Shown here piece by piece: positions 42,041 through 53,324 of a stretch of DNA of 64,000 nucleotides (position 1 is its first letter; every line of letters begins with the position of its first letter). The notes under the pieces are model-generated. The model was not told where the DNA came from. It saw nothing but the letters and a program-made list of their open reading frames with translations, and ran no database searches. Both the position numbers and the translations under genes were made by a program. Source of the stretch: Anaerolinea thermophila UNI-1 (GTDB lineage: Bacteria; Chloroflexota; Anaerolineae; Anaerolineales; Anaerolineaceae). The DNA is taken from the NCBI RefSeq assembly GCF_000199675.1, contig NC_014960.1, positions 558,001 through 622,000 on the forward strand, given 5' to 3'.

Positions 42041-42814
42041 ATGCCCCATGTTCTCATTACCAACGATGACGGCGTGCATGCGCCGGGAATCTTAGCCCTT
42101 GCCCAAGCCCTGCAAACCCTGGGCAAGGTGACGGTCTTTGCTCCCGATCGCAACTGGTCGGCTTCGGGACATGATAAAACCATGGACCGCCCTCTACGGG
42201 TGCGCGAAACGCATCTCGCCGATGGCACCCCTGCGCTTACTTCGGATGGTTCGCCCGCCGATTGTGTTGCCCTTGCTCTGCTGGGGGTGATTCAGGAACC
42301 AGTGGATGTAGTGGTGTCCGGCATCAACGCCGGTGAGAACCTGGGACAGGACATGACTTACTCCGGTACGGTGACCGCCGCTATGGAAGGCGCGCTTGCC
42401 GGTCTGCCTGCCGTGGCGGTTTCCATGAAACTGCCTGCTAACGGCAGTAAACCCGATTTTAGCGCCGCCGCGCAAATTGCCCGCCGGGTGGTGGAACGGG
42501 TCTTGCGCTTCGGCTTGCCGCCGCGCGTGGTGCTGAACGTCAACGTTCCGCCCCTGCCGCTGGACCAAATCAAAGGCATTCGCATTACCCGCCTGGGAGA
42601 GCGCATTTACCGCGACGCCCTGGTGACCCGCTATGACCCGCGCCACAAACCCTATTACTGGATTGGCGGTGAGCCGCCGGATGGCGTTCCCGAAGAAGGC
42701 ACTGATATTGGCGCACTCGCCGAAGGTTACGCCTCGATTACGCCTTTGCACCTCGATCTGACCCTGTACAGTTTGATGGAATCGCTCCGACAATGGAACT
42801 GGGAGGAAGAATAA
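42041..42814 (+). CDS. surE: 5'/3'-nucleotidase SurE
   Basis: 257-residue metal-dependent nucleoside 5'/3'-monophosphate phosphatase. Hallmarks are LITNDDGVHAPGILAL with the metal-binding Asp pair, VFAPDRNWSASGH, SGINAGENLGQDMTYSGTV and AAMEGALAGLPAVAVS. Together with adenosine deaminase upstream it suggests nucleotide and nucleoside recycling. The following lipoprotein gene starts inside its last codons. Confidence 0.96.
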   Translation: MPHVLITNDDGVHAPGILALAQALQTLGKVTVFAPDRNWSASGHDKTMDRPLRVRETHLADGTPALTSDGSPADCVALALLGVIQEPVDVVVSGINAGENLGQDMTYSGTVTAAMEGALAGLPAVAVSMKLPANGSKPDFSAAAQIARRVVERVLRFGLPPRVVLNVNVPPLPLDQIKGIRITRLGERIYRDALVTRYDPRHKPYYWIGGEPPDGVPEEGTDIGALAEGYASITPLHLDLTLYSLMESLRQWNWEEE

Positions 42815-44865
42815 GCCCACAGGTTTCCGGGAATGCGCCGCTGAGGACCATCGGCGGTGTATGCCTTTGCCTGATGATGCTGTTCACCGCGTGTTCGGCT
42901 CCGCCCACCCCAGCGCTGTCTACCCCTTCTCCCAGCCCTTCGCCTACCTTGACGGCAACGGTTACGCCTTCTCCGACCGCTACCTTTACCCCCACGCCGA
43001 CCCCTACGCCCACCCCCACGCCTACGCCGGTGCGGGCAGGTACGCCATTTGCCCTGAATCCTGAAGGAATTCTGGAGATTCATCTCCCCCAGGTGGTGGA
43101 ACTGGCGCGCTGGGGTTACGGTTCCAGCCGTGATTTGGCGCTCTCTTCGGATGGGGAATGGCTGGCGGTGGCAACCCGCCTGGGGGTGGTGCTGTACCGT
43201 GCCAATCCCTTAACCTTCCACACCCTGCTGAATGTCTGGGAACCCGTTCAGGTAACGTTTTCTCCGGATTCCACCCGCCTGTACGTTGCCGGTGAGGAAA
43301 TTGAAGAATGGAATCTCGCTTCGCTGGAGTGGGTGCGCGCTTTTCCTTCCCAGGGCGCTTCCACGGCGGTGGAAATGCTGGTTGCCCGGGATGGGCAAAC
43401 CCTGGGAGTGCTCTATCCCGACCCGGGCGGGAAAAACGCCCTTCTGCTGGAACGCTGGAATGCGCTTGCCGGAACACTCGACTCTACACAGCGCCTGCCT
43501 TCGCCGGGTTCAGCGGTACGGGAAGCGGCGCTCTCGCCCAATTTAAGTTTTGTTGCCCTGCACGGTGGCGGGCTGGTGCAACTGGTGGATGCCCGCACGG
43601 GCGAAGCGCTTACCCTGCTCCCGGCTTCGCAGTCGGCGCCGGGCAGAATGACTTTCTCGCCGGATGAATCTCTGCTGGCGGTGGCGTACCCCGATCAGCG
43701 CGCTGATTTTCAGAACACTAACCGCGTGGAAATTTTCACCGTGCCGCACGGTGTGCGTCACTCGACCCTCAGCCTGAGCGGCGGCGAAGGCAGAGATCAG
43801 CCCATCATCAATCTGGCGTACAGTCCCGCTGGCGATGCTCTCGCCGTGGGCTTTGCCAACCGGGTGGTGCGTCTCTGGCGGGAATCAGGCGCGCCGCGCA
43901 TGGTCCTGCAGGGCGAGAGCGAACCGGCGCAGATGCTTTTCTCTCCCGATGGGGCGCGTTTGTTTTCTTCCGGCGTGGATGTTTGGAAACTTGCTGACGG
44001 GGAACGTTTGGCTTCCAGTGGCGAGCATTTTGCCCCGCTGAACGATTTTGTCCTTTCTCCGGATGGCTCGTGGGTGGCGCTGGCAGGCTTCGGCAGGGTG
44101 GAACTGCGACAGATTCAGGATGGGCAAATTCTGCGCACCATCACCGAGGGCTTGAGCGGGGAGGTTCGGGATGTGGATGTCTTTCCCGGCGGGCAGACGA
44201 TGGCCACCACCGGCAATGAGGGCATGGCGCACCTCTACCGCGTTTCGGATGGGCGTTTCCTCTCCCGTTTGGGGGAGACCGGTCCGCGCTTGTGGGCGGT
44301 AGCGTTCTCTCCCGATTCCCGCTGGCTAGCGTGGAGTGGGGAAAACGGCTATCTCTATATCTATGATCTCGAGCGTGATTTTCTGGCGAAGAGAATTGAA
44401 GAGCCTTATCTGGCGACACGCATCCTCTTTTCTCCAACCAGCCAGCAAATGGCTGTGCTGACTTCTGCGGGGGTGAATCTCCGTCAGGTGAACGGGACAC
44501 TGGTACGCACCATCGGTGGAGCAGGGCTGGAAGATCTGGCTTTCTCGCCGGATGGCGGAACGTTGTTTGTGGGGGGCAATCAAGTTCTTCGTGCTGTGGT
44601 GACAGGTGATGGCTCAGACCTGTGGAAATCCGATTACGACCCTCAGCAATCACCGACGGCGCTGGCAGTCTCGCCGGATGGGGCTTTCCTGGCAGTGGGC
44701 TGGCAGGATGGGCACATTGAATTGCGCTGGGCAGGCAGTGGAGAGGTGTTGCGCATCCTTTACGGGCATCACGGCGCGGTGACCCGCCTGGGATTTGCAC
44801 CGCAAAGCCGTTTGCTTCTCTCGCTGGGGCAGGATGGTACGGTGCGCTTATGGGGTGTTCCCTGA
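42793..44865 (+). CDS. Beta-propeller (WD40-like) lipoprotein
   Basis: 690-residue exported protein. A short signal GVCLCLMMLFTACSAP predicts lipidation at Cys34, followed by a TPTPT linker to about residue 80. The remainder is a series of roughly 40-residue blade repeats with SPDG or SSDG turns (LALSSDGEWLAVATR, FSPDESLLAVAYP, FSPDGARLFSSG, FSPDSRWLAWSG, VSPDGAFLAVGW), giving one or two beta-propellers. Its role is not known; such proteins often scaffold complexes. The only in-frame ATG before the signal overlaps surE by 22 bp. A duplicated segment begins at its stop. Confidence 0.85.
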   Translation: MELGGRISPQVSGNAPLRTIGGVCLCLMMLFTACSAPPTPALSTPSPSPSPTLTATVTPSPTATFTPTPTPTPTPTPTPVRAGTPFALNPEGILEIHLPQVVELARWGYGSSRDLALSSDGEWLAVATRLGVVLYRANPLTFHTLLNVWEPVQVTFSPDSTRLYVAGEEIEEWNLASLEWVRAFPSQGASTAVEMLVARDGQTLGVLYPDPGGKNALLLERWNALAGTLDSTQRLPSPGSAVREAALSPNLSFVALHGGGLVQLVDARTGEALTLLPASQSAPGRMTFSPDESLLAVAYPDQRADFQNTNRVEIFTVPHGVRHSTLSLSGGEGRDQPIINLAYSPAGDALAVGFANRVVRLWRESGAPRMVLQGESEPAQMLFSPDGARLFSSGVDVWKLADGERLASSGEHFAPLNDFVLSPDGSWVALAGFGRVELRQIQDGQILRTITEGLSGEVRDVDVFPGGQTMATTGNEGMAHLYRVSDGRFLSRLGETGPRLWAVAFSPDSRWLAWSGENGYLYIYDLERDFLAKRIEEPYLATRILFSPTSQQMAVLTSAGVNLRQVNGTLVRTIGGAGLEDLAFSPDGGTLFVGGNQVLRAVVTGDGSDLWKSDYDPQQSPTALAVSPDGAFLAVGWQDGHIELRWAGSGEVLRILYGHHGAVTRLGFAPQSRLLLSLGQDGTVRLWGVP

Positions 44866-44962
44866 TGAAGCGCTGGTTAGCCGGACTTGCTCTTGACATT
44901 TGCTAGCATTTGTATTATAAGGTCTAGGGTGTTCCCTGATGAAGCGCTGGCTAGCCGGACTT
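44853..44962 (+). repeat. 36-bp imperfect direct repeat around a new promoter
   Basis: GGGTGTTCCCTGATGAAGCG and the bases after it (44853-44888) recur at 44927-44962 with one mismatch. The repeat joins the end of the propeller gene to the start of the next gene, and its first copy holds a vestigial 13-codon reading frame beginning MKRWLAGL at 44865, the same eight residues that begin the gene at 44939. Between the copies lie 38 bp carrying a promoter. Confidence 0.85.
44893..44921 (+). promoter_or_regulatory. Near-consensus promoter inside the duplication
   Basis: TTGACA (44893-44898), 17-bp spacer, TATAAG (44916-44921), directly before the gene at 44939. Transcription would start near 44928, 11 nt before the ATG. 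This is the strongest hexamer pair I see in the window and lies wholly between the two repeat copies. Confidence 0.75.
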
Positions 44963-46444
44963 ACCCTTTTCCTTACCTTGAGTGCCCTGTTTGCCATTGC
45001 CCCTTACGGCGCCGGCGTTGCCCGGGATTCGGTGGAGTACCTTGCCACGGGGATGCATGTGGCTCAGGGCAGGGGCTTCATCACCTTTGACGGCACGCCT
45101 TTCCGCCTCTGGCCGCCTCTGTATCCGCTCTTGCTGGCGGGGCTGAGTGTATTTCCCCTCGATCCGTTTCTGACCGGCGGATGGGTGAATGCTCTTCTGC
45201 TGGGAGCGAGCGTGTATCTCTCGGGGCTTCTGTTCATGGAAATCTTCCCGCGCCGTCGCTGGCTGGGGATATGGGGTGCGGGACTGTTCGGCATCTCCCG
45301 TTCCATGTTCCCCCTGTCCATTCACCTGCTTTCAGATTTGCTGTTCATGGTGCTGGTGCTGGCGTTTTTATGGGTTGTCTCGTCCATGAGCAGGACGCGG
45401 GGCGTGCTTTTAGCGGGTGTTCTGGCGGGGCTGGCGTGGCTGGATCGCTATATCGGCGCGCTGTTGCTCCCCCTTGGGGCTGGCTGGGTAGTGTTCTTTT
45501 CCCGCGTGTCCTGGCGTAAACGCCTGGAACGTATGGGGCTTTTTCTGCTCGTCTCTGCGCTCCCCATGTCCTTCTGGATGGTGCGCAATTTGCGCCTTTT
45601 CGGGCATCCCTTTGGCGCGCCGCCGCCTGCACGCCTCACGTTGATAGAAAACGTTGAGGCTGGCTTGGCTGAAATGCGTCTCTGGTTGTTCCCGGAAGGC
45701 TTTCTGCCTGCTTGGGGAATGTTGGGGGGCTTCCTGCTGTTTTTGGGCGTGCTGGCGTTTCTGGTGCGCTGGCGCAGGGGCGATCTGGCGGGCAGGGCGG
45801 GAATCCTGGCGGGCTGGTTCATCCTCTGGGGAGTGGCATATTTTGCCTTTCTGTTGATTTCCTCTACCCAAGCCGATATTACCCGCCTGGATGCCCGTTT
45901 GATGGCGCCAATTTATCCCGCTTTTCTCATGTTTATTCTGGCGGGTCTGGAAGGGCTGGCGCGTGTGCTGAAACGCTGGCGGCTGGCTTCTCTCCTGGTA
46001 CCTTTGATAGTGGGTCTGTTCTGGGGTATTCCTTCGGTGAGTCAGTGGGCGGATATCCTTCAGCAAACGCGCACCTATGGTGCGCCGCTCTACAACTACC
46101 TCAACACGCCCGAATTTCGCCAGTCGGGGGTGACGGCTTACCTGCAATCCGAAGGCGTTCCTGAGGGGCTGCCCCTGTACAGCAACTATCGCACGGCGGT
46201 TTTTCTGTATACCCGTCATACCTGTTCAGGTTCGCCGTGGAGTCGTCACCCGCATTACGCCATTGAATATCCGCTGGAGCAGTACCTGCCGGATTTCCCT
46301 GCTGGAGAGACAGGGGTGCTTATCTGGTATGAGTCGGGGGTGCATACCCACTATTACGCGCCAGAAGACCTTGCCCGCCTGTATGTTTTGGATGTGCTTT
46401 ACAAAGGTGAGGATGGCGGGGTGTACCTGATTCGACGCCGTTAA
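44939..46444 (+). CDS. Multi-pass membrane protein, GT39/ArnT-like glycosyltransferase
   Basis: 501-residue protein with about 11 membrane helices. The first extracytoplasmic loop has RDSVEYLATGMHVAQGRGF and FRLWPPLYPLLLAGL, where the Asp-containing loop and the PPLYP motif match the GT-C fold used by polyprenyl-phosphate-sugar dependent transferases. It would glycosylate a lipid or protein outside the membrane; donor and acceptor are unknown. Probably transcribed from the promoter at 44893. A convergent terminator follows. Confidence 0.75.
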   Translation: MKRWLAGLTLFLTLSALFAIAPYGAGVARDSVEYLATGMHVAQGRGFITFDGTPFRLWPPLYPLLLAGLSVFPLDPFLTGGWVNALLLGASVYLSGLLFMEIFPRRRWLGIWGAGLFGISRSMFPLSIHLLSDLLFMVLVLAFLWVVSSMSRTRGVLLAGVLAGLAWLDRYIGALLLPLGAGWVVFFSRVSWRKRLERMGLFLLVSALPMSFWMVRNLRLFGHPFGAPPPARLTLIENVEAGLAEMRLWLFPEGFLPAWGMLGGFLLFLGVLAFLVRWRRGDLAGRAGILAGWFILWGVAYFAFLLISSTQADITRLDARLMAPIYPAFLMFILAGLEGLARVLKRWRLASLLVPLIVGLFWGIPSVSQWADILQQTRTYGAPLYNYLNTPEFRQSGVTAYLQSEGVPEGLPLYSNYRTAVFLYTRHTCSGSPWSRHPHYAIEYPLEQYLPDFPAGETGVLIWYESGVHTHYYAPEDLARLYVLDVLYKGEDGGVYLIRRR

Positions 46445-46445
46445 A

Positions 46446-46485
46446 TCAAGCCGCCGAAGAGAATGAGTCCTCTCCGACGGCTTGA
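46446..46485. terminator. Hairpin between convergent genes
   Basis: TCAAGCCG (46446-46453) pairs with CGGCTTGA (46478-46485), with further pairing of AGAG and CTCT inside. It separates the GT-like gene (plus) and the mannosidase gene (minus). T runs are short, so efficiency is uncertain. Confidence 0.6.
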
Positions 46486-46502
46486 ACATTAAGAGAATCA
46501 AT

Positions 46503-48995
<2,493 letters not shown>

Positions 48996-49092
48996 ACCGA
49001 GTTTTTCATTCCTTTCTTGCAGGGATATGGAAATTGTACCCTGATTCCAAAGCGCAGACCAGTTATAAAATGCCGCTTGCCTGAAGGGAAGT

Positions 49093-51036
49093 TCAGGGCT
49101 GATAGCGGTATACCACCCAGTCACCCCGACTATCCAGATACCGGTAGGATGGCGCAATGGCGGTAGGATAGGTCTCACTGACCTCAATCAGCAGGTACTG
49201 GATGCCTTGGTCCCTCAGCCAGGGCTCATCCCCAATCCTTTCCGGCGGGTATACGGGAATCAACCGGCGGGTGAAGTGTTCGCCAAAAAGCCCGTACTCG
49301 AAGTAAAAGCCTTTCTGGGTAGCAATGCCCACCACCGCATTCAGCGGGATGGAACGGTCTGCCAGGTCTAGCATGGGCAGAGTGAGGTATGCCTGGCGGG
49401 TCAGTTGAAAGGTGCGACTGGTGTTCCAGAGGGTACGTTCTCCCAGCACTTCGCGGGTAGGGTTTTGGGTGGCGCACATCCATAAACTGGAGAGTACCAC
49501 CGCGGCGACCAGCCAGCGCCAGAGCGCACGCCCCGGGCTGTTTTCCAGCACAAATGGCAACAGCGCCAACGCTAGTGCCGAAACCGGCATGAAGTAGCGC
49601 CCGTCGTAGGGCGTCCAGCCGGGACGGAAGAGGGTGCCAAAGACCAATGCGCTCAACAGGAAGAGAAAAGGCGCCAGCAAGAGCAGTTGGCGCTGTTTCC
49701 ACCCTTTCCAGAATGCCCATACACTTCCGGGAAGCATCAACAGCGCTCCCAGCGGTCCAAACCAGGCTTCGTCCTCTTGAAGCAGGTACACCCTGCGCCA
49801 TGAGAAGACATGCCCGCTGTAGGTAGCGGTGGTGCCTTCGATGACGTCATTCCATGAGCCTGCCAGCGTGTGGGCAAGCCAGGCTTTGGCTTTGATGCCA
49901 TAGCCCCACAGTGGTTGAGGCAGTCCGGCGGTGTCCACCATCTGATAGAGCCAGCGGGTGGTGTTCAGTGCCAGATACTGCGGCAGGGAAACCTGCTTCA
50001 GCACTGTTTGACCGGTCATGGCTTCGGCGCGGGAGCCCAGCGGTGATCCGAAGTGTGCCCAGTTGCTCCAGTAAATGGGTGAACTCAGAAGCAGGAAGAA
50101 CAGGAGCGCGGTACCTGTCCACTGGATCAACATCTTCAAGGAATGGGTGCGGGAGAATATCCATGCCAGCAGGAAAAGCCCGGTTAATGCTGGCAGGTAG
50201 AAAATGACCGAGAAATTCGTCCCGATGACCAGCCCGATGGCAAGCGCGGAGAGAATCATCCATACCCGTTGATGGGGTTCTTTTCCCCAGCGGTAAAAGT
50301 ACAGCACTCCACTGATCAGCAGGGCGGTGCTGACCAGGTCATGGCGCACCGAAGAGAGATGCAGTTGCACCACCGGCAGAGAAAGCCACACCAGTCCTGC
50401 TGTCAGCGCGGCAATGCGGCAGAAGCCCAGTTCACGGGCAAGCGCCATGACCCCCAGCGCGCCGGTGAGCCCAGCCAGCCAGGGAATGAAGGCAACGAAG
50501 TGATCTGAACCCGAGAGCAGGATGGTCCACAGGGTTGCCAGTTGGGCATTGACCGGAAAGGTCAACTGCCAGACCACGGCGGTTTCCCACGGAAAGTAGG
50601 TGCCGAGTTGCCGCCACATGCCCACGCGGGCAAGGTGAATGGAGAGTGCGTCATTGTTGTTGGGGGGAACGGTGTATGCCAGTACTGCTGCAAAGCCCAC
50701 TGAAAGCATCACCCCAAGCAAAATCACCAGATAAGGCAGGTCGTTCCAGGCAGGTTTCTCAAACGGGAGAAGCAGATTTGGAAAAAGGGGTGGTTTTTGT
50801 TGCCTCCACCATACCGCAATGGATGCTCCAAATAGAAGACTCTGGATAAACAGGATAACATCCAGGCGATTGAGCGCATGCAAGAGGTTGGCAATGTGGA
50901 AGGTCAGCACCAGTAATGCAAAAGCCATCAGGGCTACGGTCTGTGCCCATAGCAGCCGCGAACGGATGCGCAGAACCGCCCCCAGGGAGAAAGCCGTACC
51001 GATGAGCAGAAGAGGGGAAAGAAAGGCTGGCAACAT
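49093..51036 (-). CDS. Large GT39-like membrane glycosyltransferase
   Basis: 647-residue protein with roughly 13 membrane helices and a soluble C-terminal tail of about 110 residues (from SRTFQLTRQAYLTLPML). The first long loop, YTVPPNNNDALSIHLARVGM, with its Asp, is like GT-C enzymes. WTPYDGRYFMPVSALAL is another conserved-looking loop. The substrate is unknown. It follows the MoaD/ThiS gene by 11 bp, its ribosome site GGAGGATAA being the end of that gene, so the two are cotranscribed although no functional link is obvious. Confidence 0.72.
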   Translation of the reverse strand: MLPAFLSPLLLIGTAFSLGAVLRIRSRLLWAQTVALMAFALLVLTFHIANLLHALNRLDVILFIQSLLFGASIAVWWRQQKPPLFPNLLLPFEKPAWNDLPYLVILLGVMLSVGFAAVLAYTVPPNNNDALSIHLARVGMWRQLGTYFPWETAVVWQLTFPVNAQLATLWTILLSGSDHFVAFIPWLAGLTGALGVMALARELGFCRIAALTAGLVWLSLPVVQLHLSSVRHDLVSTALLISGVLYFYRWGKEPHQRVWMILSALAIGLVIGTNFSVIFYLPALTGLFLLAWIFSRTHSLKMLIQWTGTALLFFLLLSSPIYWSNWAHFGSPLGSRAEAMTGQTVLKQVSLPQYLALNTTRWLYQMVDTAGLPQPLWGYGIKAKAWLAHTLAGSWNDVIEGTTATYSGHVFSWRRVYLLQEDEAWFGPLGALLMLPGSVWAFWKGWKQRQLLLLAPFLFLLSALVFGTLFRPGWTPYDGRYFMPVSALALALLPFVLENSPGRALWRWLVAAVVLSSLWMCATQNPTREVLGERTLWNTSRTFQLTRQAYLTLPMLDLADRSIPLNAVVGIATQKGFYFEYGLFGEHFTRRLIPVYPPERIGDEPWLRDQGIQYLLIEVSETYPTAIAPSYRYLDSRGDWVVYRYQP

Positions 51037-51047
51037 GAGGTTAAGGT

Positions 51048-51332
51048 TTATCCTCCGGTGATCACCGACATTAAAATCAGATGTTCCCCGTCTGCCGGGT
51101 TCTCATCCAGCACCATCACCGGGGTTGCCAGGTCGCCGTTGATGACCAGCATGTTGGAACTCAGGAAGGACTCGCCGTCCGGGGCTATCAACCAGCCCAC
51201 CAGTTGGGGAAAGTGTTTTGCCAGTTCCCGAACGATATCGCGGTAAGTGGCGGTATCGGGCAGGTCTAGCGAAAGGGTTTTCACCCCTGCATGGGCGCGG
51301 GCAGCGCCGGTCAATTCCACAGTGACTTTCAT
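51048..51332 (-). CDS. MoaD/ThiS-family sulfur carrier protein
   Basis: 94-residue ubiquitin-fold protein. It begins KVTVELTGAARAHAG and ends in SVITGG, the di-glycine tail that is thiocarboxylated in MoaD and ThiS to donate sulfur for molybdopterin or thiazole. ADGEHLILMSVITGG matches the MoaD type C-terminus. GGGAGAG precedes the ATG. The nearby molybdenum hydroxylase operon needs molybdopterin, which suggests, without proving, a MoaD role. No MoaE or E1-like gene is present in the window. Confidence 0.82.
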   Translation of the reverse strand: MKVTVELTGAARAHAGVKTLSLDLPDTATYRDIVRELAKHFPQLVGWLIAPDGESFLSSNMLVINGDLATPVMVLDENPADGEHLILMSVITGG

Positions 51333-51451
51333 GGTTCTCTCCCTGATGTAAGTATAAGAGAAATTGATAGAGATTGAAAAGAGAAAGTTGAAGCACCCAG
51401 AGTAATTTGTCAGATATTTGAACGATAAATATCAAATTGTCTGATAACTTA

Positions 51452-51480
51452 TTGACTCAGGCTTGTGGGTTTGCTATACT
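51452..51480 (+). promoter_or_regulatory. Promoter of the interrupted GNAT-like gene
   Basis: TTGACT (51452-51457), 17-bp spacer, TATACT (51475-51480). The bases TTGCTATACTGAATTTGTT across its -10 are repeated exactly at the fdrA promoter (from 53345), so both units share a promoter core. Confidence 0.72.
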
Positions 51481-51741
51481 GAATTTGTTCCATTCCCTAA
51501 TTTTGTCAGAGAGGAAAAAATGAAACTCCAGCCACCGGTAGAAGTTTCTACCAACACGATTTCATTTGATGTCAGTGAAATTGAGCCTTTGTTGCAGGCT
51601 CCCCCGATGAAACTGCCCCCCTGGCCCGAAGCACAGATCACCCTGCGTGATGGGCGCATCCTCTACATCCGCCATGCCAGGGAAGAAGAAGTGCCCGAAA
51701 TGCTCGCCTACATGGAAAAGGTCATGAAAGTGACCAAAGAT

Positions 51742-52659
51742 TGCTCTGTTGCAATCATGGTTGAAATGTGGTAAACATACGGTATGACCACACGAGAAAG
51801 CAGATACGTCCGAGTGGCGAGGATCGCCTACCGGCTTGCCAAACAAGCATTACCGATGTATTCACATGCCAAGAGTCCCCATCACTTCACGTTGCCGCAG
51901 TTGGGGGCCTGTGTTTTGTTGATGTTCTACCTGAATCTCAGCTATCGCGACATGGAAGAATGGCTGCTGGCAAGCGATGCGGTTGGTAAGGAGCTGGAAT
52001 TACCGCGTGTTCCCGATCATACGACCCTGCAACGTACCTACGCCAAGATACGCAAAGCGGATTGGATGCGCATGAACGAGACCTTGCTCGAGGAAATCGG
52101 ACGGCCTGAAGAAGAAGGGGTGGCTGCCGATAGTACCGGCTTCTCACCCGGCCCGGCCAGTTCTTACTACCAAAGCCGTTCGGGAAAAGCCTATCGCCAC
52201 TGGGCGAAGGGCGTTTATGCCGTTGGAATTGTCTCGCAATTCATCCTTGCGATGCAATCCGGCTGGGGTCCAGGTAGCGATGCCCCTTATCTGGGCTATC
52301 TGCGCCGCAAAGCCAGGCGGTTTGCCAAACGTCGGGCTTGGGTCTTGCTGGCCGATTCAGGGTTCGATGGTCGGACTGTCCGGCCTCAAGACTTGATTCC
52401 ACCCGTTCGGCGAGGTGGAAATTTGCTGGCCCCTGAACGACGAGCAAGAAGCGAGCTTGTCTCTGCGGCTCGCCTGGATGGTCTCTATGGTCAACGCTGG
52501 AAGACCGAAACCGTGAATTCGGTCATCAAGCGCAAATTCGGGCAAGCCATCCGCTCGCGGAAACGCAGCCTGCAAAACCGAGAACCGATTATCAAAGGAC
52601 TGGTCTACAACATACACCGCTAGGTGTATCTCTTCCTAACCTATCTTTGCAACAGAGCA
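51742..52659 (+). mobile_element. Complete IS5-type (ISH1-like) insertion sequence
   Basis: 918-bp element with perfect 13-bp terminal inverted repeats, TGCTCTGTTGCAA (51742-51754) and TTGCAACAGAGCA (52647-52659). It is flanked by the 9-bp target duplication ACCAAAGAT (51733-51741 and 52660-52668). One intact transposase gene fills it. Perfect ends and duplication show a recent insertion that is probably still able to move. It landed inside a GNAT-like gene in the same orientation. Confidence 0.95.
51784..52623 (+). CDS. IS5-family transposase
   Basis: 279-residue DDE transposase. Catalytic residues are Asp116 in AADSTGFSPG, Asp191 in LLADSGFDGRTV and Glu242 in KTETVNSVIKRKFGQAIRS. The segments ASSYYQSRSGKAYRHWAKG and PIIKGLVYNIHR resemble the ISH1 group, first known in haloarchaea and typically giving 8-bp duplications, although 9 bp fits best here. 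The gene is intact, without frameshift, between the two inverted repeats. Confidence 0.94.
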   Translation: MTTRESRYVRVARIAYRLAKQALPMYSHAKSPHHFTLPQLGACVLLMFYLNLSYRDMEEWLLASDAVGKELELPRVPDHTTLQRTYAKIRKADWMRMNETLLEEIGRPEEEGVAADSTGFSPGPASSYYQSRSGKAYRHWAKGVYAVGIVSQFILAMQSGWGPGSDAPYLGYLRRKARRFAKRRAWVLLADSGFDGRTVRPQDLIPPVRRGGNLLAPERRARSELVSAARLDGLYGQRWKTETVNSVIKRKFGQAIRSRKRSLQNREPIIKGLVYNIHR

Positions 52660-53202
52660 ACCAAAGATTTTTATGACATCGTGGGCGTGCGCGTGTACGG
52701 CGAGATTCTGGGCTGGGTGCGCAAGCGCATCAAGGACCCCTTCACTCTGGTTGGGTTGATTGATGGCGAGTGGGTTGGCTTTGCCAATGGGCGCGTGATG
52801 AACCCCGATATTGCCATCAGCCTGCACACCATGACCTTCACCCGCCGTGGTCGTGTGGGTTGGGCGATGTACTACGCCAAGACCTACTATGCGCTGGAAA
52901 TTCTCAAGTGCAAAGAGTGGTGGTCCACGTTTGAGTCCTACAACGGCTGGCGCATGGCGGGCGTCGAAATGGCACAGCCCACCAAACCCTGGCCCGAGTA
53001 CCAGCATGAACTGGGCGGCGCGCGCGTGTACTACCTCACGCAGGACATGTGGAACGCCGGCGTCAAGAACTTCGCCGTGGAAATGATTGGCTCTGACCTG
53101 TCCTTCAATGTGACCGACGAAGTGCGCAAAGCCAATGAGCACTTCCACGCTCCCGCCGAAGTAAACCTGTAAATCGCGGGTCTGGAAGGGAAGTGAAGCG
53201 AT

Positions 53203-53254
53203 GTTGAGCGGATGTTTTTGCAGAGCGACTGTGAGGGCATCCGCTCAACTTTTT
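53203..53254 (+). terminator. Terminator after the interrupted gene
   Basis: Perfect 12-bp stem GTTGAGCGGATG (53203-53214) with CATCCGCTCAAC (53238-53249), a 23-nt loop and a T run at 53250-53254. A second, shorter hairpin (TGGAATGCCC with GGGGCGTTCCA, about 53262-53287) follows it. It separates this unit from the fdrA operon. Confidence 0.82.
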
Positions 53255-53324
53255 CTGGCAATGGAATGCCCTGAGTGGGGCGTTCCAATGGTCAAATGTC
53301 ATACAAATTCATGCAAAACGCAAG

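Larger units (their letters stand above)
51520..53172 (+). pseudogene. GNAT-like protein gene interrupted by an IS element
   Basis: The left part (51520-51741, 74 codons) reads to VMKVTKD and the right part (52669-53172) continues in the same frame with FYDIVGVRVYGEIL. Removing the IS and one copy of the 9-bp target repeat restores a 241-residue protein. The rebuilt sequence has GNAT-like features: an opening RDGRILYIRHAREEEVPEML, then LVGLIDGEWVGFANGRVMNP and RRGRVGWAMYYAKTYYALEI in place of the acetyl-CoA loop. Its role is unknown. Its promoter matches that of fdrA, which suggests it once belonged to the same regulon. As it stands only a truncated protein can be made. Confidence 0.88.
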
